Shown here: piece after piece, positions 48,714 through 61,063 of the stretch | Position numbering within the stretch: position 1 is the first letter of the stretch | Layout: every line of letters begins with the position of its first letter | NCBI RefSeq assembly: GCF_014805625.2 | Contig: NW_024003472.1 | Span: 574,550 to 638,549 of the forward strand | Length of the DNA stretch: 64,000 nt | DNA from: Glossina fuscipes | Lineage: Eukaryota; Arthropoda; Insecta; Diptera; Glossinidae | Direction of reading: 5' to 3' | The notes under the pieces: model-generated | Seen by the model: the letters and a program-made list of their open reading frames with translations, nothing else | What the model was told of the DNA's origin: nothing | The model's database searches: none | Made by a program: the position numbers and the translations under genes

Positions 48714-51351
48714 TAGTATTTATATATGTATTCACTTTATAAGGAGGATTCTTGGCGTGTATTGTACACACGAGTAGTATTGAAGTATTTGAAGTCTAGA
48801 GCTTAACCTGTAAACTCTGCTGATCTCTATCAAGTAACTTAACTTTTGTCCTGTTCTGCTCACTACATTCTTGACATAGGTAACCTAATCCAATAAGTCA
48901 TTTCTGGTATCGTAATGCTAAAATTTCAATAATGATATTCTACGGTTCTTTACTGCCAGATTTTATATATGTAAAGAATAAGCTCCGTTTTCATAATCAT
49001 CAGATTTTCTATTTTAAAAAGCTTTATTTAAAAAAAAATTAATTATTATTAATGAAGTACTATAGAATTTAGAAGTATAACTCTGCCCAAACCACGTGAT
49101 TTACTTTTCTTTTTATCTCCTTAGATTTCTAAAATGGAATACCAAAAGTTTTGAAGGGAGGCTTATTTTATGCGGTAGTTTGCTCACAAGTACTAAGTGT
49201 TCTCATTAAAACCTTCATATTCTGCTCTTTGTGTACCTTATTGCTTAGCTAAGATTTAAGTACATCTTTAGCTCTTAGATCCAAGCTTTATTGCCATCGG
49301 TGTTCTTATGCATGAGTCAAATTCGCTTGGTACGATTGGTTTCCACGAAGAGCGCATTCGCTTTTTCCTATTTTATCGAAGCCACATATTAACCTTATAC
49401 TAAAATAATTCTTATAGTGGTTTGCTAATAAACAAATGCATTCTTTTCTTTCATTCACACCTATGCATCTGATTTTCATTAAAAAACGACGTACCACTCA
49501 CGAACCATACATTTAAACCTTTTCTTAGGTCAACTCCAACCAACGGTAATACCTCTACTTAAATTTGGCAGAGCTTTGTCAATTCTTGTCTCTTGAGATA
49601 ATTATAAGAACATTACATAGACACATTCAGCTTTACGCTTGCTGAAACTCATTTTTATCATGTGTTTTTAATGATTGTTCAAATATGAAAATATTATGAG
49701 TCAAGCGTGGTGTACAAATCCACTTTGTATATAACACTTTACATAAGTTTATAGAATGTCAGCCAGATATAAGATGACTATTGATGAATCCATATGATTT
49801 TAAGGTAGTGGCAAATCGTCAAATTACTGTGTTATAAGTAAATTAAGAAAAGTGCCCTCATAATTTTGAACAAATTTGTTCGTAGTTTGGTAATACCTAA
49901 GAAGTTTATATCGGGGACCAAAGATTCATTAAAAAATATTGTATTCGGTTGAAATGGTTGCTTTAGATATCGCAAAGTAAAACGAAGTATATGGATTCGA
50001 TTTTATGAATATATCACACTTAATTGCCGGAATAAACGAGAAATATATGGTCGATTTTATCCAGGTAACAGAATTTCTTTGAACACGTAAATTAATTAAT
50101 TTTGGAATCTATTGAATGCCCAAAAACCACCAAAGGCGTTACGAGCTCTAATACATAAGTGTCAATAATGTGCATATATCGGAGATAATCTTATGTAAGT
50201 TGAAAGAACTCTACTAAGTGTTACTGCTGGAGGTATATAATTGGCATCACATCACTAAACTACAGACCACATATAAGGGAAATGTAAAGCAGTTCGAACA
50301 ATGAAAACATAAGTGCCTAGTATCACGTAGAAAAATACTGAACTCTGATGAAGCGTATGCGATTGAATAATTCGTAGTTCGTAATTTCAAATAATTCTAA
50401 TAACAGACTTTCCAAAATCTTTCGGCAATGTACTAGCTTTAACAATATCTATATTATTTTTTATGTATCATCTGCTGTCACTCCTGTAAACAAAAAGAAT
50501 ATAGCCCAAAAATCAGTATCGATAGAAACTGAATAACAGCGACGTGACGTTAAGAAAAATATAGCAATGGGATCAGAGGATGCACATACGTGACTTGCAA
50601 CCCTGAAATTTTTCCAAAATGAAAAAATCAGTTGGAGAAGTTCATTTATTGTATCATCATATATTGGAAATATTAACATAGCATAAGTATCATTTTCTAC
50701 GTATCACAATATGTTGCTACTTAAATAAGCGGATTCAAGAGAGGAAAAGCTGCCTTCCTTTCTTTCATTTATTGCACTTGTATTCGACTACGCTTTCCAA
50801 ATATTTGAGCTTACTATTTTTTACTATCGAAGTCGAGGTGTTACTTTTACAACTCATCCTCAGAAAACAAAATATTTGCAATATGAAATTACGTTAGTAC
50901 AACACTCCAAGCAGATTAAAATCGCCAGTTCAATAATAGCATTTTAAGACCCAAGCGGCTCAAAAACCTCATGGAGGACACCAATATTTTATAAAACAAG
51001 CCCATGCTTGCGCAGCTCTGTTACAAGTTTAAAAACTCCACTCACACTTGGAATAATTATCGGTCTATTTAGCTGGGATGTTGCCGGGATCAATTCATGG
51101 TTTTTCAACCCAATTTACAGTTCCAGTCGGTACATCGAAATTTAACTAACACAAATTACTGTAAAGATTTGTTATTGCAGTTCTCACTGTTTTCTTTATG
51201 CTTTTTATCGAAAAATTTGTTCAGTATAGTTTCAGTATAAACGATTGTTAAAATAAAATAATAGGTTTCCGCCGACAACATTTAACGCTTAACTGTCTCT
51301 TCTTCCCATTTTTTTTTTTTTTTGCCAATCTCGCCAACTCTTCTTTCTTAG
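48714..51351. other. Intron 4, stretch ending in a strong acceptor
   Basis: No gene is recognised in the body of this stretch. Its last 60 bases (51290-51351) form one of the strongest pyrimidine tracts in the window: CTTCTTCCCA, a run of 15 T, then CTTCTTTCTTAG. See the open segment that follows. Confidence 0.4.
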
Positions 51352-51605
51352 TATTTTATTATTTATGGACAAACCCTAACTACGTGGCCGCTGTCAACTT
51401 CGAATTGCTGCCTAACCAAAAACAGGCGGAGCTTATACGTATGATAATATCAATATTACACAATAGAAGATTTGGGCCAAATGACGTGGATATTGTGCAA
51501 AAGAAGAGTATTATGAATATCTTTTTATATCTTGGTATAAAAAAGCTTCAGAATGTTAAACAAGCTCATTGCAACAATCGTAACAATTTAAGCCGAAGTT
51601 TCTAA
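51352..51605 (+). other. Possible alternative exon after a strong acceptor
   Basis: The acceptor at 51350-51351 opens a frame of about 84 codons that ends in a stop at 51603-51605. It begins YLWTNPNYVAAVNFELLPNQ, and its first third uses balanced, GC-richer codons unlike the intron. The phase is 1, which fits the phase-1 donor of the zinc-finger exon. Joining them would replace the third finger with this tail and break the usual TGE linker. It could be a terminal alternative exon, an exon of an unrelated nested gene, or a transposon relic. I do not recognise the protein. Confidence 0.25.
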
Positions 51606-53230
51606 AAAAAGAATGTTTTTTCTTTGCTTAGTCCCAAAATCAAAAGAAGCGGCAGCTTAATTTACACAAAGGAACTGCTTCTGACAACGAGTTCTATTGT
51701 CTGAAAACCGACTGTGTTAAAGAAATTTGTATGTCCTGGGCATACGCCTGGTTGTGAGAAATACATGTATTTAGGAACTAGAACAGCTTTGGAATCCCCG
51801 GTAAGATTGCTTGGAGGTGCTGCATAGCCACAAATTCTTTTTGTTTGGGTATTATTCGAAGTAATAAAAGCTGTAAAGTTCGGAAAATTATTGTTGCAAA
51901 TGTCTTTACGATCTTGGAGATTTTAATCCAACGTGGTTTGATGACTCCGGTTAAGTAGTGTAACGCTGCAGCAAAATGCATTTCTATTTCGTTGTCAATT
52001 ACGCGGATTGTTGTTATTGCCTAGATGCCACCGCTCGAAAAGCTAATTACGTCGTCGTCTAACTAAGTTTGTTTTGAGAAAAGAGGGGCTTTGCTGTTGG
52101 AGGATACCGGCAAACGAAAATTAGGGAAAACAATTGAGGGTTTTTGCAATTCTTTTTACTCTGGCTCTTATCTACTGATCATGAGACAAAACATGTATTC
52201 GATTTCAATACGAAAACTAGCAAATCCCTTAAATGACTGCACATTTTGCCGTTTTATTATATTTTATAATGCAATTATTCTGCAGCTTCGATTATTTGGT
52301 ACAATAAAAGCGTCTCTATGTAGACGAGTGACTTCAGAACCATTTCTGAAATTCCTTGATTTTGGCCTGATGGTGAACGCTATTCAAGATGAATTAAATC
52401 AAATAATTTTTACGACCAAGATAAAAATTTCACATACACATTTATTCTGGCGAGGGCAAACTATATTGCAAACCGTTCCCCAATACAGTTGAATGCGTTT
52501 ACTGAAAACTAAGTCTTAATAGCACAATAACGTACAATCTCCAAAAGTCTATGACGAAGACAAGTGAAAATTGTTAGTGTGTTTAACGGCCGGCATTTTT
52601 CAACTGTTGCTTATTTTTTCACATATAGGGTGCGTTTAGTTTTAATCTTAATAGATTTGGATGATAGCTTTCAACTAAGATGCCAAAAATCCATCCAGAT
52701 TTGGTATTAGCAAAAAACTTTAGCAAAAATTACTCTACATATAAAATCGTAAGAAATCGATTCACAGTCATATTTACCTGAAAGAGCTTTTAGCGTCGAT
52801 AATTCGTTGTTAATCAAAAAAATGGGGTAAAAAGGTCTCACAATAATAAAAGAATTCTGTAACAAACACGTAGCTGACCACAATTTATTTTTAGCAAGAA
52901 AATTCAATTTTACAGCACAAATTTATTAACTACTTTCAGATATGCCAACCTTTTGCAACACTATCAGGTTTTGCATTCTAAATACCTCTTAACACGGTTG
53001 CCTTAAAATTTTTGTTCTTAAAATTATTATTAAGCCCAACAAATTCCCAACTATGACTGTAATACATATTCTCACAACAAACAACTCATCATGAAACACA
53101 GATTAAAACAAGCACACATGATGAGCTTGAAACCGAATATTCCTGAATAAACTAAGTTGTAGAATCATATTCTATGCACTGAAAATATCTTCTAAATCTA
53201 CATAAAAATAAAGCAAAATTCAACTCTGAC
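51606..53230. other. Intron 4, stretch with unassigned open frames
   Basis: A 133-codon frame at 52091-52492 and a 67-codon minus-strand frame at 51778-51981 lie here in slightly GC-richer DNA. Neither shows a motif I can name. They may be relics of an old transposon. Confidence 0.3.
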
Positions 53231-53239
53231 TGAATTTCT

Positions 53240-53650
53240 AAATCCATCGCCATGTTCTGTAATGTATGTTGGGTGGTGCCGATTTTCTCAGTTTTTGTAC
53301 AACCAATGTAGAATCATTCACATAATATATGTGAAAATTCTTTCCGTTCTGTCTGCTGTAGTTTATGAGTAGTAATGAAAAAACCTTATTTTTTCCTTTT
53401 GAAAAGAGATGTGTTCTCAATGTATATTACACTGCGAGTGAAGCTTTTGGCCGATTTGATACATTTTCAATCCTAATCTGCCAAACTTCAATTGTTTTTG
53501 CTATATTTAGAACTAATATCTTAGTTTTTGTAAACGCAAAATGTTTTCCCCACATATTCACTCGAACGAAGCCATAGACGGACAGATATGCTCAGATTAG
53601 TTCAGAATTTCAGAATTCATAAGCGTCTTTCTGGGTTTTGCAAACGTTTT
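53240..53650 (+). repeat. Dispersed fly repeat, 3' part
   Basis: The tail GCCATAGACGGACAGATATG, then CAGATTAGTTCAGAATTTC, then AAGCGTCTTTCTGGGTTTTG matches the family end at 36385-36540. The upstream 300 bases are diverged. Short frames here are not called as genes. Confidence 0.5.
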
Positions 53651-56600
53651 CACAAGATGGAGACACTACCATCCTTCGACGTTTGGTACAAAAATGCAAT
53701 GTTTGGCAATGTTCGTTCTTCCAAATTACACTAGCCGCCTTACACAATTGAGGTAAATCCATCCCTGAAGCGAACTTACAATTCTTCAATTCTTCTTCAC
53801 TCTTGTGAATTTCGTATTAGTCGTTCCCTTAACGTAATCTTCGATCTATTTCCAATCAAATTTTTTGTGATTCTTCTAATGGGCATAGAAAAATGTCATA
53901 CATGTTATATGTGTAACTTCCTAGAGAAAAGCATAAGTAGCCGCAACCTGGAAGCTGTGTGCTTGATCGGCAAATGTTATGTCTTTATCAATCTATAACT
54001 ATGAGCACCTGCCAATCGTATTTAAAATAGAGCTACCACAATGACTATTGGAACCGGATATGCCAACTTGATAGTCGCGCTTCTTAAAGGCCTACCTATA
54101 CGCTAGTCCGTTTGATATGCAACAGCTGAAACCATTTGGCCGTTGACATTTCTCCTACCCTTACCATTACATTTCACTCATTTCCGAGTGCCACATAATC
54201 CTTGTATATCTTGATTTCTAAATTATTTTTTATTTTAACCCTGCTAAATTAATTGTGTCTTCATGTCAATCTTCTTTTGTAGGATGATTGTTCCTACGAT
54301 TGATAAACATAAATGTCGCTAAAGGGTTCTCTCTATTGCTTTGTCGTATTCTTTTAACATGTTTGTGATACGCAAAGTTCAATCCTTTTTTCATATACAT
54401 ATTTTTGCGTTACTTCCAAACCTTTTAATATACATTAAAACATGTGCATTGGTGATCGAATAACGCTTCGATATGATAAAGGGGCTGCATCTAGTTTGAA
54501 GAGTTTTTGTAGCCGCAATTATCGCAATAGTATTAACATGTGTTCTGTTCTGAACACGGCTAACTTCAAAGATTTAACCATTTTGTAAAGAGTAGCACCC
54601 CCTGCATCATATACAACTAAATTCCATTCTATGTACTCACTATTTAAATCCCTAACAATTAAAGTTTTATTATAAATATTACTGGGTTTTAAAACCCACT
54701 GCTACCAGTTTTGGAACATATATTTTGTGATATCTCGCATACTTCGCCTCTTAATGCATACATCCGTACTGTTTCTGCGCTCTTATGTCCCTTATTTGAT
54801 AGCACAATATCAGTATTTTCTTCCATCACTGTGTTTTATATAGCGTCATTAATTAAGTACTTTTTTTTAAGATATAATACAAACTAAATGCTAGCAAATA
54901 CCAACATGAATTTTCTTTTATTTTAGATGTTAGTTCATGTCATTTTTATTTAAAAATAATTTAATGTTAATAACTGCCTTTAAACATCTGCGAAAATGCA
55001 ATCGTGGAATACTAATTTTTCCCACTTTTTTATATTAAGCTGCTCTTATCAGTAAGAACACGAATAAGCTTGATGAATAAAGTCGTTGGTAGTTCATCAT
55101 TTATTGGAGTAAGTCAATGCACTTCTCGAAATAAATTGACGGGGCCACGAGAACTACGGCATGTTGGCACATTTGGTTAAAGCCACAAATTGTTTATGTC
55201 GAAATCATCTACTTCGCGCCACAAAATTCAGTAATCATGTTTCTGTAGCGTGCTATATTAAGGGTAACTACAATGCTATTTTCATGTTCAAAAACGGTAT
55301 TTTCAGGGCATAAATCAAGCCCAAAAATTGTTTTTGTACATGTAAAAACCTTTTAGGAATAACGTATCTTGCTTATTTACATCGAAGGGGCAATATTATT
55401 TACGAAGCCAACTAATTTCATTCCATAAAATAGCTTGATCTCACATGAACAAAATGTGACCGTGTATTAATTTTTAATGTTTTCGTAAAAAGTTTTAACA
55501 ATTTCTTAGCATTGTATAACTATAGATGCATTGTATTTGGCAATAATGGCAAAGTCCAAACAATATAATGAATGAAAACTTGATCCAAACCTCAATCAGT
55601 AGCGTGTTTCATTTAAGTTTACTTTCGTTTCCACAAAATGGAATGTCGTTTCCACAATATGTGTAGGAATTTACAAGCTTCAGACTACTGCTAAATAATT
55701 CAAACCAATACAAACCAATCCTAATTATAGTTTCTTTATTCCTCAGAACTCAAGAACAACTCGTTCTTTCTCCTCCGTTAATAACTACTTTTCCTTCTCA
55801 CAAATTTTCGAGCTATTTTCTGGTATTCTCCTGATGGCAATTTGTACATATATACGCACAAGATATAAAGCAATATTCGCTTTAGAGCAAAACTTTGATT
55901 TGCTAATACGTAAGAATTGCAAACTATTTTTTCAATGCGAGTGCGTCCATTGGTTGATCAGAGCTTTTTTGCGATAACGTTTTAAATGGCTAAAAGAAAA
56001 TATTTCTAGTAAGTTATAATCTTCGCAAGTGCTTGTTGTTCATTTTAACCATTGCAGATTATACATAGTTGGATTGTGGGTACTGTGTTAGTCGAACTCG
56101 GCCTACTCTCCTCCTTGATCTACGGCCACTAAATATTGATTTGTTTCCGTTTTTGCGACGGGCAAACAACTGCACGGTCGATTCGGCAGCCAGACGCTGA
56201 TGACTTAGCTCAGAAACACGAAAAAAATTTTTTTCGATACAGTAAACTGGAAAGATCAGCCAGTTGAGCTGCCGAAATTTGGCATACTTGGCGAAGGATC
56301 ACGTGATAGTTGCTTTGATTTCAGAAATTAGTGGAGTATTTTTGCCGCCCTGCTACTTGTTTTTCTGGCAGATAAAAATTATAAATATAAAGAATAAGAA
56401 TATACGGATTACCGTCCAAACAATTTTTCAAGATTTAATCTTTTGAAATCCAGAAATGTGGATGACGTCTATTTATGCTGTACGCGACCCACAATGTCTA
56501 TAAAATATTTGACAGGGTTGTAAAACTAGCTTAAAATTCAAGACATGAAATAAAATGTGTTTAAAAGAAGAGAGAGCCCTGTCTGAAATATTTAACTATA

Positions 56601-57039
56601 AATTTTTATTGATCGGATTAAGTTTGCAATATAGGTAAACGAGCCTGTTAGTACGTCAAAGTTGAAGAATTTATGGAGAAATTTTTAATAACCTATATAA
56701 GCTATGATAAGAACTAACACGTTCAAATAAGGGGATATATCAGGTTTGTAACATTTTCTGCAATTTTGTATTAACACAGTTCAAACTGCAATCACAACCT
56801 CATGCATACATTTTTGAACATCAAAAATTTTAATAATCCAATTCTTATGTATTTATCTTAGACTTCTCTTCCTTTTTTTTTTTAGTTTTTAACCATAATT
56901 TTGCATAACTAACATCTGTCGTAAGGTCATACAGTATATCGACATTCATGTCCCGGGACTATGTGAGAAAAATAAACTTTTAGCGAAAACAAAGTAGTCT
57001 CCTTGTAGTAGAAGTAATACAATCAGTGTAAAACATATC
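53651..57039. other. Intron 4, middle part
   Basis: No gene is seen. The passage around 53940-54010 (GGCAAATGTTATGTCTTTATC and neighbours) resembles 41895-41940 (GGCAAACGTTACGTCTTTATC), so an older dispersed repeat is shared between introns 3 and 4. Confidence 0.35.
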
Positions 57040-57068
57040 TGATATACCTTTTTACCCAGGTATGTTAA
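57040..57068 (+). promoter_or_regulatory. Strong recursive-splice (ratchet point) candidate
   Basis: ATACCTTTTTACCCAG (ending at 57059) is directly followed by GTATGTTAAG (from 57060). A good fly acceptor with pyrimidine tract abuts a good donor with no exon between. This is the arrangement of Drosophila recursive splice sites, which occur in introns of tens of kilobases, and intron 4 exceeds 17.6 kb. It is seen in sequence only; use is inferred. Confidence 0.45.
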
Positions 57069-57576
57069 GTTGGTGTGGATGTATGTAACACCTTACTTGA
57101 CTTAAGATACATTAACTTCTTATAGTTTTTATGTTCAACGGTTCGCCATTTTTTAAAAAATTTTGACAAAATTCGGAAGACTGAGGTGCTTTATCTCTAA
57201 GGGAAAGACTGTTGAAAATTGATTACACCAAACTCCTACCTCTGATAGTAGTTTTATTTCGTCAAAAAATGCTATATATCTGACTTTGTTGCACATAAAT
57301 ATTTGCTTTCTTTAAATGCTTTTACATGGGGAGAGGAGCGGGAGGTGATCCTAATTTGGTTTAATTAAGTTTTATGTCCAACGAAATGGATGTGGAAAAT
57401 TTTGATTGCATAGACCATTTCCTTAACCCTCTTCCATATAACTATTCCTAGGTAAAACAAGTCTCCCTAAGTAGGCAAGGTCTGGTTTGTAATATTGCAC
57501 AATGAAAATTAGTTTATAACCGTAATGAAACATAAAAATTAACAGTACCCACGTAAATATATTGTTTGAACACCTC

Positions 57577-57680
57577 CCAATGTGAAGGTTAGCTGAAAAT
57601 GAAGAATCCCGCCTAATGTAAGGGTTTGATAAGAATGAAGAATCCCGCCCAATGTGAGGATTAGGCAAAAGTGAAGAATA
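57577..57680. repeat. Three tandem copies of a 36-bp unit
   Basis: Copies start at 57577, 57613 and 57649, share CCAATGTGAGG-type starts and GAAGAATCCCGC-type ends, and differ at several positions. The minus strand is open across them and would encode a 12-residue repeat (NPHIGRDSSFLS, NPYIRRDSSFSA). The 36-bp period keeps that frame. No protein family is recognised, so a small, diverged minisatellite is the likely reading. Confidence 0.75.
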
Positions 57681-60329
57681 AGTAGATATTTGACAAGAAC
57701 TTTAATTTTGCTAAACTTGGGCTATTCCAGTACACGTTTTGGAACACCTTCCATTAAAAGTTTGCCTTTATATGGAAACAATTTATAATTATTGATATTC
57801 TAACATGAAAATAAATAAGCCCACCCGTTCTGTCTGTGTAATGTCTATGATAAAGGCTTTCCCAGAATCTTCGCAAAAATTAAATATTGGCTTCAATTTT
57901 CAGAAAATATTGAACGTACCTGCGGACAGGTTGATGCTAAAAAGAGACAATGCAAACTGAGAATATCTTTTCTTATGAAAATAAAAAAGAAAATACTCTT
58001 AACTTACAAAATACACACATGATGATAAAAATTTACGAGTATACTCTATAAATAGCCCTACAACCTCCAAACAAAAACGACCACTCCCATCCACTATTAC
58101 AGGGTATCTAAGTTTGGTTTTCTTCCACTCTTTTAAAATAAAGGCGTATAGGGATGTGAACACCATCATACTTAAGTTGTATATGATAAAATAAGTATTA
58201 TATACAATGATTAAAGGTAAGACCATGCTCATCACGATAATTTTTTATATATATCTTCATGGGAATAATATGAATGTTTGGACCAAATGGTACGTTTTTG
58301 TAATTTTTTTTGTAATATCGCAAAATGTTCTTGCTTCGTATGAAAAATGAATCACCTTCCGACTGCATTCTGCATACTATTTCAATTTTTCGACCATCAA
58401 AATGGGTGTAAGAAAGTAGAACAGACATGATATGATCCCTGTGATGAAAGTAAGAGATTTACCCTCGGTGGTGAAGTGTAAAACTTAAAATTGAACTGAA
58501 AAGGCAAATATCGTAATAAAATTGTGACTGCAGCATCAATAGTCCCATTGAGATTTACTCATATGCAAATAAATAAATTGTTGAAGAAAAAATATCACGT
58601 TTAAAGGGAAATTGTTAACTTAACAAAGAAAACGCTGGAAACAACAAACCTAACAAAAAATACTACAATTAATTCTATTTAAAAAGAAGACAGTAATTTG
58701 AAAAAAACCCGAAATATTTTCCTTCAAACTGGTTAACAAATTTCAAATAGTAAAAAAAAGGAAAGAGGGAATTGAAGAATTTGAAGAAGCAGCTAAAAAA
58801 TGTAATGTACTTAGGAACACCATTATCAATGTTTTACCCTTCTATTTTCTATATATATATACATATATATATATATACATATAAGCGGATACTGTTGCTA
58901 CCGCAACGTCTAAAATTACATTAGAGCAACAAAGTAGTTTTTCAAGTTTATATTAGGTTACAGATGTGATCGTGTGATTTTTTTTTTCTTACAATAATAA
59001 AGCAAACACAAAAGGTGAATATATAAATATATTCAGGCCTGGTATAAGCGACCAAAATTATATTTCACGTATTTACAGAAAGTGTAAATCAGCATTTCAT
59101 TTTTCATGTCCATAATATTGAACAAAGAAAGATTGTTATATATTTGTGCATATGAATCTTGAAATTTATTCTTCCGTGCTAGAATGTTACAGCCATGCAG
59201 GTTGTAAAACAAAAATAGTTCCAAATTAGTTGTTGTGGTTGGTTTGTTTCCGTCACTTCCTATCAGAGTTCGCATTCTGAAGCGAAAGTGACAATGAAAG
59301 TCTTGCATACAAATTTTATGCTAAGACGGGGTTGTTAACTTACAAAACCACAAAATAAAAAATGAAGAAAGACTTACCTCCTTATTCTAAGCACATCCAT
59401 TGGGATATCACTAATCGCCGAAACTCTTTAAAACCGATCTTGTTATATTTTTGTGCTTTTTTGGTACTCTCACGTTTAAGCGCATATTAAGAATTTTGAT
59501 TATGATAACAGAGTGCAGTGTATAAGGTGTATAAAGCGATAATTTTTAATAATTAAAGGATAATATAAAAGAAAACTGCACAGTTCTTATGCAACTTTGT
59601 AAAAAATAAGCAATCGTTTGCCTACAAAGCAAATGTAACTTTTTTATTGTATTTCAATTAATTAATCAATTTCTTGAGATTGAAGAATAAGAAATTGCTA
59701 CAGGGAGAGAATAGAGATAAGAGTTATTATAGTAATTTAATATATGAATAAGTTATCTTGAAGTTGGTTCTTTTTTATGACTACGTTGTGTCTTTTTTTA
59801 CATATCATATCTTTGCTTTGTTAAGTTAGCAGCTTTGGTATAGCAAAGGATTAATATGGAGAGTTTTATTGTCACTTTTGCTTCAAAGTACAAAATGTGA
59901 TATAAAGTGACAGGAACGATAACTGATACACACAAAATTTTTTGATATTTGAACGGTAACAATGAGAGAATAGGACTGTTAGCGTTAATAAATGAAGCTA
60001 ATTGAGCTTAACTATTAATATATCATCTTGTTGTTCGTTCATTTCCCCAAGATTAGAATTTACGCACTTTTCCTTTATATTTTGTTAAAATTTTTAAAAA
60101 TTATCTCTGTTGATCTTTGCACTATAATCTATTATAATAAAAATGGTTCATAACCCACTCACGAAAGCAGCACCACCACTTTATATTTTCTGAAGTCTCA
60201 AAATTTATGATTACAGGTCAGAATACCAAAAACTTCTAAAAGTTAACAAAACCGGGTTTACAGTTGTTTATTAGAAACATATGTTTTCACATTTTACAGC
60301 ACTTTGTGGTAATTGTTAAATCATGTAGT
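57681..60329. other. Intron 4, distal part
   Basis: No gene is recognised. It contains a TA microsatellite at 58849-58883. Frames on the minus strand at 57999-58428 and 59033-59308 have no recognisable features. Confidence 0.35.
58849..58883. repeat. Interrupted (TA)n microsatellite
   Basis: TATA runs broken by single ACA words, about 35 bases long. Confidence 0.85.
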
Positions 60330-60640
60330 TTTCTTTGTATATATACAAATGAAACAAAAATGAATGAAAAACATCAATTAAAAAATTAATGTGAGAGCAA
60401 ATAGGCTTGTTGATTAATTGATGGAGAAAAGGACCTAAAAAAAGCAGAAACGCTATTGTCGTGTGTAGGTTGAAGAGGCAAACGGATAGAAGGACAGACA
60501 AGCTTAAAATCGTTTTCTAAATCGATTGGTATTAAAAGAAGTACGTGTATCTCAAGACCTTCAGGGTTTTGCGTACATCCGCACAAACTTAACACACCCT
60601 TGCTCCACAAAAGGTGTAGCATATAAAAATTGCTTTAAAA
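60330..60640 (+). repeat. Dispersed fly repeat, 3' end
   Basis: GGCAAACGGATAGAAGGACAG at 60478 is followed by a diverged body and the family's closing phrases, GGGTTTTGCGTACATCC and AACACACCC, then AGGTGTAGCATATAAAAATT. Overlapping minus-strand frames here arise from it. Confidence 0.45.
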
Positions 60641-61033
60641 GAAAGTACAAAGAAGGTGAAGACATAGTTAAACAAACTATAAGAATTGTTTAAACGTTTT
60701 TATTTAAAATGAAAATAATCCAAAAAATAAATTTTTTCCTTTCAAAGCCTTTTAACCAAGAATTATCTACTATACGATATTTTATTAGGTAAAAAGCGCA
60801 AACATGCCAAGTTGTTGTTATTAACTGTATTTGCATTTATGTAAGAAATCGATCTAATGCTACGTAATAGCTTCAGCGTTGTCGTTGAAAAATATCAGAG
60901 TGGGTAATATTTTGTCTCCCGTTTATAGCACGAAAAATCATGCATCGGAACGTCCAAATAGTATAGGCATTATTGTCTTCTAAATAAATTATGCCTGCGG
61001 GCAACTGTCCGTCCTTTCACAATCATCAAAGAA

Positions 61034-61063
61034 CGGTTTGACAGGTTTGACGGTTTGACAGGT
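61034..61063. repeat. Short tandem GGTTTGAC(A) repeat
   Basis: CGGTTTGACAGG, then TTTGA, then CGGTTTGACAGG form a two-copy unit of about 17 bases. It is a small local duplication. Confidence 0.7.

Noticed and set aside
52091..52492. 133-codon frame as a gene
   Set aside because: No motif, no splice support, and AT-driven composition in its second half.
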